Positions 1 to 7,120 of a DNA stretch of 11,057 nt are shown one piece after another; within the stretch, counting starts at the first letter, position 1, and each line of letters opens with the position of its first letter. The DNA is from Castellaniella sp041675725 (GTDB lineage: Bacteria; Pseudomonadota; Gammaproteobacteria; Burkholderiales; Burkholderiaceae_B), in contig NZ_JBAYTI010000077.1 in NCBI RefSeq assembly GCF_041675725.1, positions 1-11,057 of the forward strand, in the 5' to 3' direction. The translations under genes and the position numbers were made by a program. Below the pieces are notes generated by a model. That model did no database searches. It saw nothing but the letters and a program-made list of their open reading frames with translations, and was not told the origin of the DNA.

Positions 1-7
1 CGCACCG

Positions 8-3000
8 TCAGAGACCCACCACCATGCTGTTGGCGGAGAAGTTGCCCACGGCGGTCGCACTCACCGTGTTGCCGCTGATGACGGCAGACCCCGGGCCGCC
101 TACGGAAGCCACCCCGCCGTTCACGACAGAGGCGGTGATGTTGCCCGTATTGGACTGGATGGAACTCAGCGAGGCGCTGGCCGTGATGACCCCCATGGAC
201 TGGGCCGTCAGGCTGTTCTGGGCAAAGTTCCCGTAGGCCCCACTGCTGACGGTGTTGCCCACCAGCGTCGCCACCGCAGCGCCACCAGGCCCCATGCTGA
301 CCCCATGGAGAACACCGTCCGTAGAACCCTGGACCGTAGAGGTCACCGACGCGGTGTTCACCTGGCCGTTGTTCAGGGCCAGCGACGCCGACAACGGCGC
401 AGCCGTACTCAGGGCGTCGAGCGCATTCAAGGCATTGTTCCCCATGGCCAGCGAGGTCACGCGGTTGTCTGCCACCGTGGCCACCCCGTTCAAGGCGGTG
501 GCCGCCTGGACCCCGATCCCTTCGGTCAATGAGGTGGTGGCCTGCACCGTACCGGCATTCCCCTGGGCATTGGTCAGGCTGGCCGCGGCGTCCAAACCCG
601 ACACCGAACGCACCGACACCGCGTTGGAGGCCAGGTTGGCGATGGCCTGGCTGGCGACGGCGTTGTCCGATACCATGGGTGAAGTGCCCATGTCGCCCCC
701 GCTTTGTATGCCCAGCAAGTCTGTCAGAGTGGTACGGGCCGTGACCGAGGAGCCGTTCACCTGCCCGCTGATCAAGTCTACGTCACTGGTATTGTCGGCC
801 AGCGCGGACGTGCTCAGTATGTTGACGGCCCGGTTGGACGTCGCCTCGCTGGAGAACACATTGCCTGTGACCACAGCCGAGCCATCGATGGCGCCAGTGG
901 ACGCGATGCCGATCGTGCCGGACCCCTCCGTAACCGCAGTGACACGGCCTAACAGATTGCTCTGCCGATTGCGCAGTTGCGCCGTCGTGTCGTTCGCGGT
1001 CAAGGCCGACGAGTCGAGGGTGTTGTCCGCCGAATTGGCACGGGCCATGCTGGTGACCGTCTGACCAGCCACCGTGGCCTCATCATCATCACCGAGCAGA
1101 TCACCCGCCTGGATACCGCTGACACCGGACACCGTCGTCCGCGCCGTGACAATCCCCAACAGATTGGCCTGGACGTTGGAGAGCGACGCGTCCTGCGTGC
1201 TGGATCCCGCCGTGGAAGCACTGGAAACGGTATTGGCTGCCTGATTGATCGTCGCCTGGCTATAGGTGAGGTTGTCCGCGACAAGGGCGCTGCCCTGCAG
1301 CGTACCTGCGGTCGCCAAGCCACTGGTGTCTGAAACCGTCGTGCTCGCCGACACATTTCCGCCATTGCCCTGGGTGTTCGACAACGCCACATCCGACTCA
1401 TTCGAGGTCGTGCCCTGGGTCTGCAGCTCGTTGACGGCGAGATTGGCCAGGGCCTCGCTGCCACGCCGCAGGCCAGTGACGGTGTAACCGCCCGTCATGG
1501 TGCTGGCGCCCGCGACCGTATGCACCCCGCTGGTACCCGAGACCGTCGTTGCGGCCGTCACCACATCCCCCAGCTTCACGGATAGCTGATCATTATCCAA
1601 GGTAACGCCCGTCGCCTCGTTCGCCGTACCGGCGGCTGCCGACAGGCGATTGGCAACCTGGTTGCCGATCGCCTGGCTGGATGCCTCATTGCCAGCCACG
1701 GTAAATGAACCATTCATGCTGCCGTTGCTCTGGATCCCGGCCACGCCCTCCAGTGTCGTGCTGGCGGACACCAGACCCGAATTGGCTTGCGCACTGGACA
1801 GATCGGCACCCCTGATCTGCGTCGTCCCCGCGGCGGCATCGAATGCCAGGGTACTGCTTGCCAGATTGCCCAGCGCCTGGCTGGATGCCACGTTGTCGGC
1901 CACCGTATGCGTGCCGCCCAACCCTGAATCCCCCCGGACCCCATTGGTATCCGGGGCCGGCAGGTGGGTGTCGGCGTGCACCGAACCCGCGTTGGTCTGG
2001 CGATTCGCCAGCCCCGTATCCAACGCAGCGAGCGGACCTGCCGTGGCGATCATTGCCAGGCTGTTGTCGGCTGCATTGCTGAGCGCCTGGCTTTCCGCAG
2101 TATTTTCGGCCACCGTAAACCGACCTGAATTTACGCCTTGATGAACGGCGATCGGCGTCGATGACGTCACGCTCGCGCTCGTTGAAGCGCCGCGATTCAC
2201 CGTCTGCGTATTGGTCAAGCGCGCACCGTCCACGGCCGTCCCCGAGGCGGACTCGAGTTCGAGTTCATTGGTCGCCTGGTTATGGGTGGCCAGGGCCTGG
2301 TATGTATTGTGGCTGACCACGAACGGGCCCGCATTCCCGAGGCCGGACATGGTGATGTGAATACCGGTCGACCCGTCGGCCTGTGCAGCAATCTGCGAAT
2401 TGGACCACTGCGTGCTGGCCACCACCGGCGACGCCACCGCCAGCTGGGTCGACGAGGACAAGTCAAGGGCATTGGACGCGCTGCTGCCAGCGGCAAGCGC
2501 CGCCACCCTGTTATCGGCAATGGTGATCGACCCCCCATGCGAACTGGTGGGATTGGCCTGGATGTCCGTGTCATTGTGGGCCTGGATGACCGTATTGCGA
2601 TTCACCTGACCATTGACCACCGCGGCACCCAGCCCATCCAAGCCGACCGCATCCACGGCAACGGCGTTTTCGGCCACATTGCCGGAGGCCGATGCAAGCG
2701 ATTCGTTGTCGCTGAGCGTGACCTGCCCGCCGCCGCCCTTACCCTTGAACACGATGTCGCTGGCATCGATGTCGGAGCTCAGCCGGGCGCCGCTGTTGCG
2801 CTGCGCATTGACGATAGCCAGATCGGCCTGCTGGACATCTGCATTCAGGTTGCCATTGGCGGCCACCAGGTTGACAGTCGGTGTGTGAGGAGTCGCAGGG
2901 GTCAATGCCCCCGACACATCCAGATCGATGCCGTTTGCCGCCTGATTGCCGACCGATCCCGCTTGAAACGTTTGCTTGCTGACCACCGCCATGGCATCCA

Positions 3001-3949
3001 TCTGGTTCGTGGCCACGTCGATGGACACCCCGCTGCCGGCAATCGATGCGGTATGGCCTGGCGAGTTTCCGGTTTCGACATTGTCCTGCAGGCTGGTGAC
3101 CATGAGACTGCCATCCATCGACTGGCGCGCCCCCACATACTGGATCGTACTGTCATTGCCCAGGAACTGGGCCTGTACGGAATTATCCGTCACGGTGATC
3201 GACTTGGATGAGTCATGCACGTTCCATGAACCCGTTGGAATCTGGACGAGGATACTGGCACCCGTCACATGGGCGCCAGAGCCATTCGCCGCGCCGGCGT
3301 TGCGGGCATACTGGCTGTTCGTGAGCGTCGCATTGCCGGACGCCTTTACAGTGTCCGTGGTTGAATTGGCATTGAGTTGCGATGAACCCGCTACTGGAGC
3401 CGCAAAGCCGCCGGTGCTCGAATCCTCGGCAGATATCGTCGTTGTGTTGATGGTTGCCGCGGCGTTTGCGCGGTTCTGATCGACCGTGACGTTGACCAAC
3501 GGCACCGTGAAGTCGATGCGGACCAGCGGAGCGCCAGACACTGCTGCCGTGACCGTGGCGGCGCTGCCCAATGGCGTGCTTTGTGCCGACGCCACCGAAA
3601 AATCCGGGGAGGACATCGCCGCGCTGATGACCAGGCTATTGAGCGAGCTGTTGCTCACCGCCTGGGCCGACACCTCATTGTCGAACGCCGTGACGTCGGG
3701 GAACCCACTGGACGCAAAGGGGGATCCGGTGATCGCCCCAGAAACGGACTCTGTCTTCCATTGGGAATTGCCAATGTCGAATGAGGTACCTGGGTTGGTG
3801 ATGACCGGCTGAACCGGCATGTTCATGTCCACCGTCACGTCGCCGGCCAGAGCAGCATTCAGCAGGCCCATGATGACGGTCAGCCCCGAGACGCCCGCAG
3901 CCGTGCGGGCGGCATGACCGCGCCTTTTACTTTTGCATGTTTTACTCAT
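8..3949 (-). CDS. hfaD: Large repetitive secreted surface protein, HfaD-like (holdfast anchor / amyloid-like)
   Basis: This 1313-residue protein is probably an exported surface polymer subunit or anchor secreted through the CsgG-like protein encoded just upstream. Seen: a basic N-terminus, a hydrophobic core and an AxA site after A35 (NAALA|GDV) form a Sec signal peptide. The mature chain appears to have no cysteine, few aromatics, and is rich in Ala, Ser, Thr, Asn and Val. From about residue 412 it is built of ~68-residue repeats, each with a V-x-(D/G)-N-x-x-x-S-Q-A-x-x-N-x-A-x-N box and a later L-S-N-x-Q-x-N-x-G-x-V-x-A box. It ends in VVGL, without an aromatic-terminated beta-barrel. The start is set by GGAG six bases before ATG. 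Known: in Caulobacter HfaD is the outermost holdfast anchor and forms stable multimers. Inferred: the hfaD name, from operon order with a CsgG protein; the protein seems long for the family. A generic beta-solenoid adhesin is the alternative. Confidence 0.65.
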   Translation of the reverse strand: MSKTCKSKRRGHAARTAAGVSGLTVIMGLLNAALAGDVTVDMNMPVQPVITNPGTSFDIGNSQWKTESVSGAITGSPFASSGFPDVTAFDNEVSAQAVSNSSLNSLVISAAMSSPDFSVASAQSTPLGSAATVTAAVSGAPLVRIDFTVPLVNVTVDQNRANAAATINTTTISAEDSSTGGFAAPVAGSSQLNANSTTDTVKASGNATLTNSQYARNAGAANGSGAHVTGASILVQIPTGSWNVHDSSKSITVTDNSVQAQFLGNDSTIQYVGARQSMDGSLMVTSLQDNVETGNSPGHTASIAGSGVSIDVATNQMDAMAVVSKQTFQAGSVGNQAANGIDLDVSGALTPATPHTPTVNLVAANGNLNADVQQADLAIVNAQRNSGARLSSDIDASDIVFKGKGGGGQVTLSDNESLASASGNVAENAVAVDAVGLDGLGAAVVNGQVNRNTVIQAHNDTDIQANPTSSHGGSITIADNRVAALAAGSSASNALDLSSSTQLAVASPVVASTQWSNSQIAAQADGSTGIHITMSGLGNAGPFVVSHNTYQALATHNQATNELELESASGTAVDGARLTNTQTVNRGASTSASVTSSTPIAVHQGVNSGRFTVAENTAESQALSNAADNSLAMIATAGPLAALDTGLANRQTNAGSVHADTHLPAPDTNGVRGDSGLGGTHTVADNVASSQALGNLASSTLAFDAAAGTTQIRGADLSSAQANSGLVSASTTLEGVAGIQSNGSMNGSFTVAGNEASSQAIGNQVANRLSAAAGTANEATGVTLDNDQLSVKLGDVVTAATTVSGTSGVHTVAGASTMTGGYTVTGLRRGSEALANLAVNELQTQGTTSNESDVALSNTQGNGGNVSASTTVSDTSGLATAGTLQGSALVADNLTYSQATINQAANTVSSASTAGSSTQDASLSNVQANLLGIVTARTTVSGVSGIQAGDLLGDDDEATVAGQTVTSMARANSADNTLDSSALTANDTTAQLRNRQSNLLGRVTAVTEGSGTIGIASTGAIDGSAVVTGNVFSSEATSNRAVNILSTSALADNTSDVDLISGQVNGSSVTARTTLTDLLGIQSGGDMGTSPMVSDNAVASQAIANLASNAVSVRSVSGLDAAASLTNAQGNAGTVQATTSLTEGIGVQAATALNGVATVADNRVTSLAMGNNALNALDALSTAAPLSASLALNNGQVNTASVTSTVQGSTDGVLHGVSMGPGGAAVATLVGNTVSSGAYGNFAQNSLTAQSMGVITASASLSSIQSNTGNITASVVNGGVASVGGPGSAVISGNTVSATAVGNFSANSMVVGL
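11..2716 (-). repeat. About fourteen ~68-residue protein repeats within hfaD
   Basis: The asparagine of the V-x-(D/G)-N box, or the equivalent residue, falls near residues 415, 480, 548, 616, 686, 754, 827, 893, 963, 1030, 1096, 1162, 1232 and 1294. Intervals are therefore 62-73 residues, about 186-219 bp at DNA level. Less regular copies occur before residue 412, for example near 90 and 253. The DNA copies are diverged, with no long exact duplications noticed, so this is an old protein-level array rather than a recent tandem expansion. The alternation of two short conserved boxes suggests a beta-strand/turn solenoid. Confidence 0.8.
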
Positions 3950-4134
3950 ATTTTTCTCCGCTCAAACCAGCGTGATGCCGACGTTCTGTCGCCATTCGCC
4001 GAGGCGAGGCACCGCCGCGACAAGCTGCTGGATGGCTGTTGGATTGAATTCAAACCACTGTTTTCCACACGACTCAACCGATTATTCCCTCCCGATAATG
4101 TTCAACAATCTTGTTCGATGCGTGATAGAGGCCA
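3950..4134 (-). other. 185-bp gap between hfaB-like and hfaD-like genes
   Basis: This gap is clearly longer than the 52-bp gap between the first two genes of the operon. It carries the hfaD Shine-Dalgarno (complement of 3956-3959). I see only a weak short inverted repeat around 3996-4005 and no U-run that would make a convincing terminator. A separate promoter or processing site for hfaD is possible but not visible. Confidence 0.3.
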
Positions 4135-5523
4135 TCAGGGCATGATCTTGACGAGCGCAAAAATCTGATAGCCGGCGCCGTCGCGCCGGATCGATGTATC
4201 CGACATGGCGGGTTCCCACGCGGTGACCACCCGCGCCGGGTGGATCCCGCGCATGGCCAGCGCATCGCGCAGGTTGCGGATACGCTGGCCGGTCAGTTCC
4301 TGTCGCTTGATGGGCGACCAATTTTCGGTATCCCGGGCGATGATCTGGATCTCCACCGGTTTCTTCAGGGCGGCGGCGGCCACGATGTTGCCAATCGCCG
4401 ACGCCGACTGCTGGCTGATGCCCGGATCCCCGAACTCATACGCCACCTGATACGTGGATCCCGTGGTGATGGGTGCGGCATTGGCCACCGTTTCAATCGG
4501 CACGGGCGCGGCGCTGGCCGCCTGCTCCGATGCGATCGGCTCGGCCTGCGGGGCACCCGCCGCAGCCTGCGGACCCGCCGCCGGGGCTGCCGCTGTGGAC
4601 GGGCCATGCGCCTGCATGGCCTGATCCAGGCACGGTTGCGGATCGATGTCATTGACGGCCCCCAGCAGATCCAGAACACCCTGCTCCAAGGTGGCCCGTA
4701 CCCCCAGCTGAAGCGGTTCCATGTTCTTGGCACCGATGTTGATGTCGAACAGGTTGTCATTCCAGAAACGGAAGGTGTCGAACCCCACTTCAAAGCCGAC
4801 GATCTGCTTCTGCAGGCTGACCGTATCCACGACCACCAGGGTCTTGGTGTCGATGATGCGCAGGTCGATCCCGATGCTCATGGTAAAGGTGCGCGCCTTG
4901 GGGCCTACGCCGCCAATCAGGACCTGACCGCCATTGGACTGGATGTTGTAATTGAGTTCGGTGATGCCGCCCACGATGTAGTAATCGGAGCGCAGGATGG
5001 TGCCGCCAAAATAAGGCACCCAGGGCACGGCCTGCGTGCCTTGCGGCGTCTGCAGCGGATGCGAGCTGCCGTCCCCCAGTTGGCGCCGGTCAATGTAGGC
5101 CAGCTCGAGCTCGGCAATGCGGGTATCGAAGCGCTCCTGAAGCTGAATGGTGTTGCCCATTTTGCCCAGTGCCGAGTACACCATCAGGGCGCCACCCTGG
5201 GTGATCGCGCTGCCATCGTTCTGGCTGTATTTGCCGGTGTAGTCTTTGACGTCGCCCACCGCAATGGCCAGGCGCGGCCGGTGGCGGGCCCGAAGTTCAT
5301 TGGCCAGGCAGACGAATGCACCGTCCACCGGCGTGCGGTTGCCGCGGGGCGCCGACCCCTGGATGACAGGGGCCTCATCGGGCGCCTGGCGATGCATGCT
5401 CATCATGGGTGCGCATCCACCCAGGGCAAACAAACAGATCAGGCTTGCATGGCGCACCCAGCGCCAATGATCGGGCTTGGATACGGGTGTACAGTCGTTC
5501 AGCGCAAAGCGTGTGGTTTTCAT
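4135..5523 (-). CDS. hfaB: CsgG-family outer-membrane lipoprotein with C-terminal OmpA-like domain, HfaB-like
   Basis: Likely the outer-membrane secretion pore for the two flanking secreted proteins (462 residues). Seen: a lipoprotein signal with lipobox LGGC, lipidated Cys37, followed by Ala (not the inner-membrane retention residue Asp). A CsgG-type domain spans about 60-295, including AIAVGDVKDYTGKYS, the typical QERFDTRIAELE stretch and a hydrophobic DYYIVGGIT strand. A Pro/Ala-rich linker covers about 308-355, then a beta-alpha-beta domain about 357-462 that looks OmpA-like (LTGQRIRNLRDAL resembles the OmpA LSxxRAxxV helix). The chosen start at 5523 has AAGGGG eight bases upstream; the longer in-frame start at 5559 lacks one and gives a worse signal peptide. 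Known: CsgG/HfaB proteins form oligomeric outer-membrane export channels. Inferred: hfaB identity, from neighbours and order. CsgG family is near certain; the specific symbol is less so. Confidence 0.75.
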   Translation of the reverse strand: MKTTRFALNDCTPVSKPDHWRWVRHASLICLFALGGCAPMMSMHRQAPDEAPVIQGSAPRGNRTPVDGAFVCLANELRARHRPRLAIAVGDVKDYTGKYSQNDGSAITQGGALMVYSALGKMGNTIQLQERFDTRIAELELAYIDRRQLGDGSSHPLQTPQGTQAVPWVPYFGGTILRSDYYIVGGITELNYNIQSNGGQVLIGGVGPKARTFTMSIGIDLRIIDTKTLVVVDTVSLQKQIVGFEVGFDTFRFWNDNLFDINIGAKNMEPLQLGVRATLEQGVLDLLGAVNDIDPQPCLDQAMQAHGPSTAAAPAAGPQAAAGAPQAEPIASEQAASAAPVPIETVANAAPITTGSTYQVAYEFGDPGISQQSASAIGNIVAAAALKKPVEIQIIARDTENWSPIKRQELTGQRIRNLRDALAMRGIHPARVVTAWEPAMSDTSIRRDGAGYQIFALVKIMP

Positions 5524-5531
5524 GAGAAAGG

Positions 5532-5537
5532 CCCCTT
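5532..5537 (-). promoter_or_regulatory. Ribosome binding site deciding the hfaB start
   Basis: On the minus strand this reads AAGGGG, eight bases before ATG at 5523. The in-frame ATG twelve codons upstream (5559) has no purine-rich site, so the shorter start, which also puts the lipobox at a normal distance, is preferred. Confidence 0.7.
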
Positions 5538-5575
5538 GGGTCGGATCGCTATCAAACATGTTCGGTCAACGGACA

Positions 5576-6247
5576 TCAGTTCAGGGCCATGCCCGAACCG
5601 AAATCGCAACCAACGCTTCCTGTCACGTAGGCGACCTGCTTGCCGCTGTTGCTCTGTGACACATTCAGGGCCTGGCGGCTATACCCGCCACTGGCATTGA
5701 TGGGCCCCGACGACGCCCGGCTCGGGGAGCCGTACACGCCGGCATCGACGTCGCCCTTGTTGCTCTGGTCCGTGCTCGATTGCGTGCCCGAGCCAGCCTG
5801 CCAGCCATATCCGGCGTCGGTCGTCGTCGTACTGCTGTTGCCCGCCGCGTCTGCACTGTTGCCACTGGTATTGGCGGTGTTGGGCGAAGACACTTGGGCG
5901 CTCTGGGTGGTGTCGGCCACATTGCCGGAGGCCATCGCCGACACGCCACAATTGAATTGCCGCTCGATATTCGTGGTGTTGTAGTTGTTGACGTAGTTGT
6001 TGACCTCGAAGGCATCGTAATAACCGCCCTTTTTGCGCTCCATGATGTCCAGCACAATGGCCTTGTTCGCCTGGTCGGCCGATGTCTGGAACTGCCAGGG
6101 CAAGCCTTCTATCGCCCATACCTGAGCCTGGGTCCCCGCCGGCAACCCCAGAAGCAGCAGAAGCCCAAGCAGGCCCGGCAGGGTGCAACGACCCGATCCA
6201 CCCAGGCCGCCTGCCCTCTTGCCGAGGATGTCTTTCTGATTGTTCAT
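5576..6247 (-). CDS. hfaA: Small secreted Ser/Asn/Gln-rich protein, HfaA-like
   Basis: First gene of the three-gene operon (223 residues). Seen: a Leu-rich signal peptide (about residues 22-35) with an AxA-like site GTQA|QVW after A41. A moderately conserved-looking mature start runs to about residue 100, followed by a Ser/Thr/Asn/Ala low-complexity segment (about 115-185). The C-terminus has Gln/Asn boxes such as TDQSNKGDVDA and VSQSNSGKQVAYV, which resemble the Q-x-N-x-G-x-V box of the large downstream protein. Two cysteines, C100 and C214, could form a disulfide. A good AGGTGAGG site precedes ATG. Fifty-two bases separate it from the CsgG-like gene. Known: Caulobacter HfaA is a secreted holdfast-anchor subunit with amyloid-like stability. 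Inferred: function and name rest on position, signal peptide and composition rather than on a clear motif; a minor curlin-like subunit is the alternative. Confidence 0.55.
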   Translation of the reverse strand: MNNQKDILGKRAGGLGGSGRCTLPGLLGLLLLLGLPAGTQAQVWAIEGLPWQFQTSADQANKAIVLDIMERKKGGYYDAFEVNNYVNNYNTTNIERQFNCGVSAMASGNVADTTQSAQVSSPNTANTSGNSADAAGNSSTTTTDAGYGWQAGSGTQSSTDQSNKGDVDAGVYGSPSRASSGPINASGGYSRQALNVSQSNSGKQVAYVTGSVGCDFGSGMALN

Positions 6248-6293
6248 GAACGCCTCACCTTGAAAGAAAAGTCGAACGGCAACACATCATCCC

Positions 6294-6321
6294 CACGACA
6301 TCGTTTTGGACACGTGTCGTG
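6294..6321. repeat. Inverted repeat upstream of hfaA-like gene
   Basis: CACGACA at 6294-6300 and TGTCGTG at 6315-6321 are perfect 7-bp arms with a 14-bp spacer. The spacer and right arm overlap the 8-bp palindrome ACACGTGT (6310-6317). It sits 47-74 bases before the hfaA-like start codon, a place for an operator or for a hairpin in the mRNA leader. Flanking CCC and GGG could extend the stem with a small bulge. Confidence 0.5.
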
Positions 6322-6353
6322 CTGGGTGATCTCGACATGTTGCGTGGTTGGAA

Positions 6354-6375
6354 CCGCCCCCCGGAAAAGGGGTGG
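6354..6375. repeat. GC-rich inverted repeat in the divergent region
   Basis: CCGCCCC (6354-6360) can pair with GGGGTGG (6369-6375), with one G-T pair and a short CCGGAAAA loop. Neither strand has a T-run after it, so it does not look like an intrinsic terminator. It lies just downstream of the weak minus-strand promoter candidate, where it would fall in the leader RNA. Confidence 0.35.
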
Positions 6376-6509
6376 AATTGATACTATCCAGTGGGTGGAT
6401 ATGGAGCAAAGATCATGATGATCTCTCCGGGTTTTGGCTTCTCGTCTGCTGGCACAACCATGCACTCCACACGGTTTTGTCAAGCACAGGTGGCGATTTT
6501 TTCACTCGG

Positions 6510-6541
6510 AAATGTTCAAGTCAAAACATTTTTTACTTGAA
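6510..6541. repeat. Two overlapping, mutually exclusive inverted repeats upstream of the deaminase gene
   Basis: AAATGTT (6510-6516) pairs perfectly with AACATTT (6525-6531), and TTCAAGT (6515-6521) pairs perfectly with ACTTGAA (6535-6541). The inner arms overlap, so only one hairpin can form at a time. The element is AT-rich, 85 bases before the deaminase start codon. Confidence 0.5.
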
Positions 6542-6615
6542 TAGGGTAATTCCTGATGGCCAGCCATGAATGGATCGTTCCTCTCAGGTAGAGTCACACC
6601 ATGCACAACCACTCT

Positions 6616-6620
6616 GGAGG
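6616..6620 (+). promoter_or_regulatory. Ribosome binding site deciding the deaminase start
   Basis: GGAGG lies five bases before ATG at 6626. The earlier in-frame ATG at 6566 has no comparable site, and its 20 extra residues do not look like part of a deaminase fold. Confidence 0.75.
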
Positions 6621-6625
6621 CCGCC

Positions 6626-7117
6626 ATGATCGCCGAATCCGATCTACCCTATCTGAAACGCTGTGTCGAACTGGCCCGCGAGGCCCTGGACGCCGGCGAT
6701 GAGCCATTCGGTTCCGTGCTGGTATCGGCACAGGGCGAGATCCTCTTCGAAGACCGCAACCGGGTGGCCGGCGGGGATCACACGCGCCACCCGGAATTCG
6801 AGATCGCACGCTGGGCTGCCACCCACCTGAGCCCGGCAGACCGGGCAGCAACCACCGTGTATACGTCTGGAGAGCATTGCCCCATGTGCGCAGCTGCACA
6901 CGGCTGGGTGGGCCTGGGCCGCATCGTGTACGTGAGCTCTTCCCGCCAGCTGATTGGCTGGCTCAATGAAATGAAAGCCGGCCTGCCCCCGGTGCGCGCC
7001 CTGCCTATCCAGGACATCGTACCTACTGTCCCGGTGGCCGGCCCCGTGCCTGGCCTGGCCGAAGAGGTCCGTGCGCTGCACGAACGGCGCCATGCCCAGC
7101 GGGGGCGATCGGCCTGA
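6626..7117 (+). CDS. Zinc-dependent nucleoside/nucleobase deaminase (CMP/dCMP deaminase superfamily)
   Basis: A cytoplasmic hydrolytic deaminase of 163 residues, about the usual length for the superfamily. Seen: the N-terminal DAGDEPFGSVLV segment typical of the substrate-pocket strand; the zinc/catalytic motif H55-P56-E57, in which His binds zinc and Glu shuttles the proton; and the second zinc motif TSGEHCPMCAAAHGW with C85 and C88. The usual E-P-C before the cysteines is E-H-C here. Known: this fold covers guanine and cytosine deaminases, the tRNA editor TadA and many uncharacterised nucleoside deaminases. Inferred: the sequence looks like a stand-alone nucleoside deaminase rather than TadA, and the substrate cannot be read from sequence. 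It stands alone on its strand, divergent from the hfa-like operon and convergent with the CDGSH gene. Its role is probably purine/pyrimidine salvage, unrelated to its neighbours. Confidence 0.85.
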   Translation: MIAESDLPYLKRCVELAREALDAGDEPFGSVLVSAQGEILFEDRNRVAGGDHTRHPEFEIARWAATHLSPADRAATTVYTSGEHCPMCAAAHGWVGLGRIVYVSSSRQLIGWLNEMKAGLPPVRALPIQDIVPTVPVAGPVPGLAEEVRALHERRHAQRGRSA

Positions 7118-7120
7118 CAA

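Larger units (their letters stand above)
6248..6625. promoter_or_regulatory. 378-bp divergent control region between the hfa-like operon and the deaminase gene
   Basis: No supported gene lies here. The right part (about 6470-6560) is notably AT-rich compared with the surroundings. Minus-strand promoter candidate for the hfa-like operon: TTGCTC (complement of 6404-6409) and TAGTAT (complement of 6381-6386), 17 bases apart, only a fair match. On the plus strand a TTGTCA at 6477-6482 is a good -35 but lacks a good -10. Three separate inverted repeats (6294-6321, 6354-6375, 6510-6541) suggest operators or leader-RNA structure. Promoters must lie here because both flanking genes read away from it. 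Confidence 0.5.

Noticed and set aside
2282..3211. Open frame of 309 codons on the plus strand within the giant gene
   Set aside because: Antisense shadow of the repeat-coding sequence; no ribosome binding site or domain, and composition typical of GC-rich antisense frames.
8..3949. Autotransporter or trimeric adhesin
   Set aside because: The C-terminus is still repeat sequence ending in VVGL; there is no beta-barrel translocator and no aromatic last residue, whereas a CsgG-type exporter is encoded next door.
3996..4005. Terminator in the gap before the giant gene
   Set aside because: The stem is only 3-5 bp with a tiny loop and there is no T-run on the transcribed strand.
4240..5700. Open frame of 486 codons on the plus strand, antisense to the CsgG-like gene
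   Set aside because: High-GC shadow frame: the product is rich in Arg, Gly and His without a recognisable domain, while the opposite strand has a clear lipobox, CsgG motifs and a ribosome binding site.
8..6247. Ordinary curli operon (csgBAC/csgDEFG)
   Set aside because: Only the CsgG-type protein matches; no CsgE or CsgF is visible, the large repeat unit is not the ~22-residue curlin repeat, and order and domain layout fit the hfa type better.
6348..6569. Possible small genes in the divergent control region (73 codons plus, 79 codons minus)
   Set aside because: No Shine-Dalgarno site, no hydrophobic pattern or motif, and they cover several inverted repeats that look regulatory.
6626..7117. 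tRNA adenosine deaminase TadA
   Set aside because: Motifs HPE and EHCPMC and the surrounding residues differ from the usual TadA HAE and PCxMC context; the protein looks like the free nucleoside/nucleobase deaminase group.
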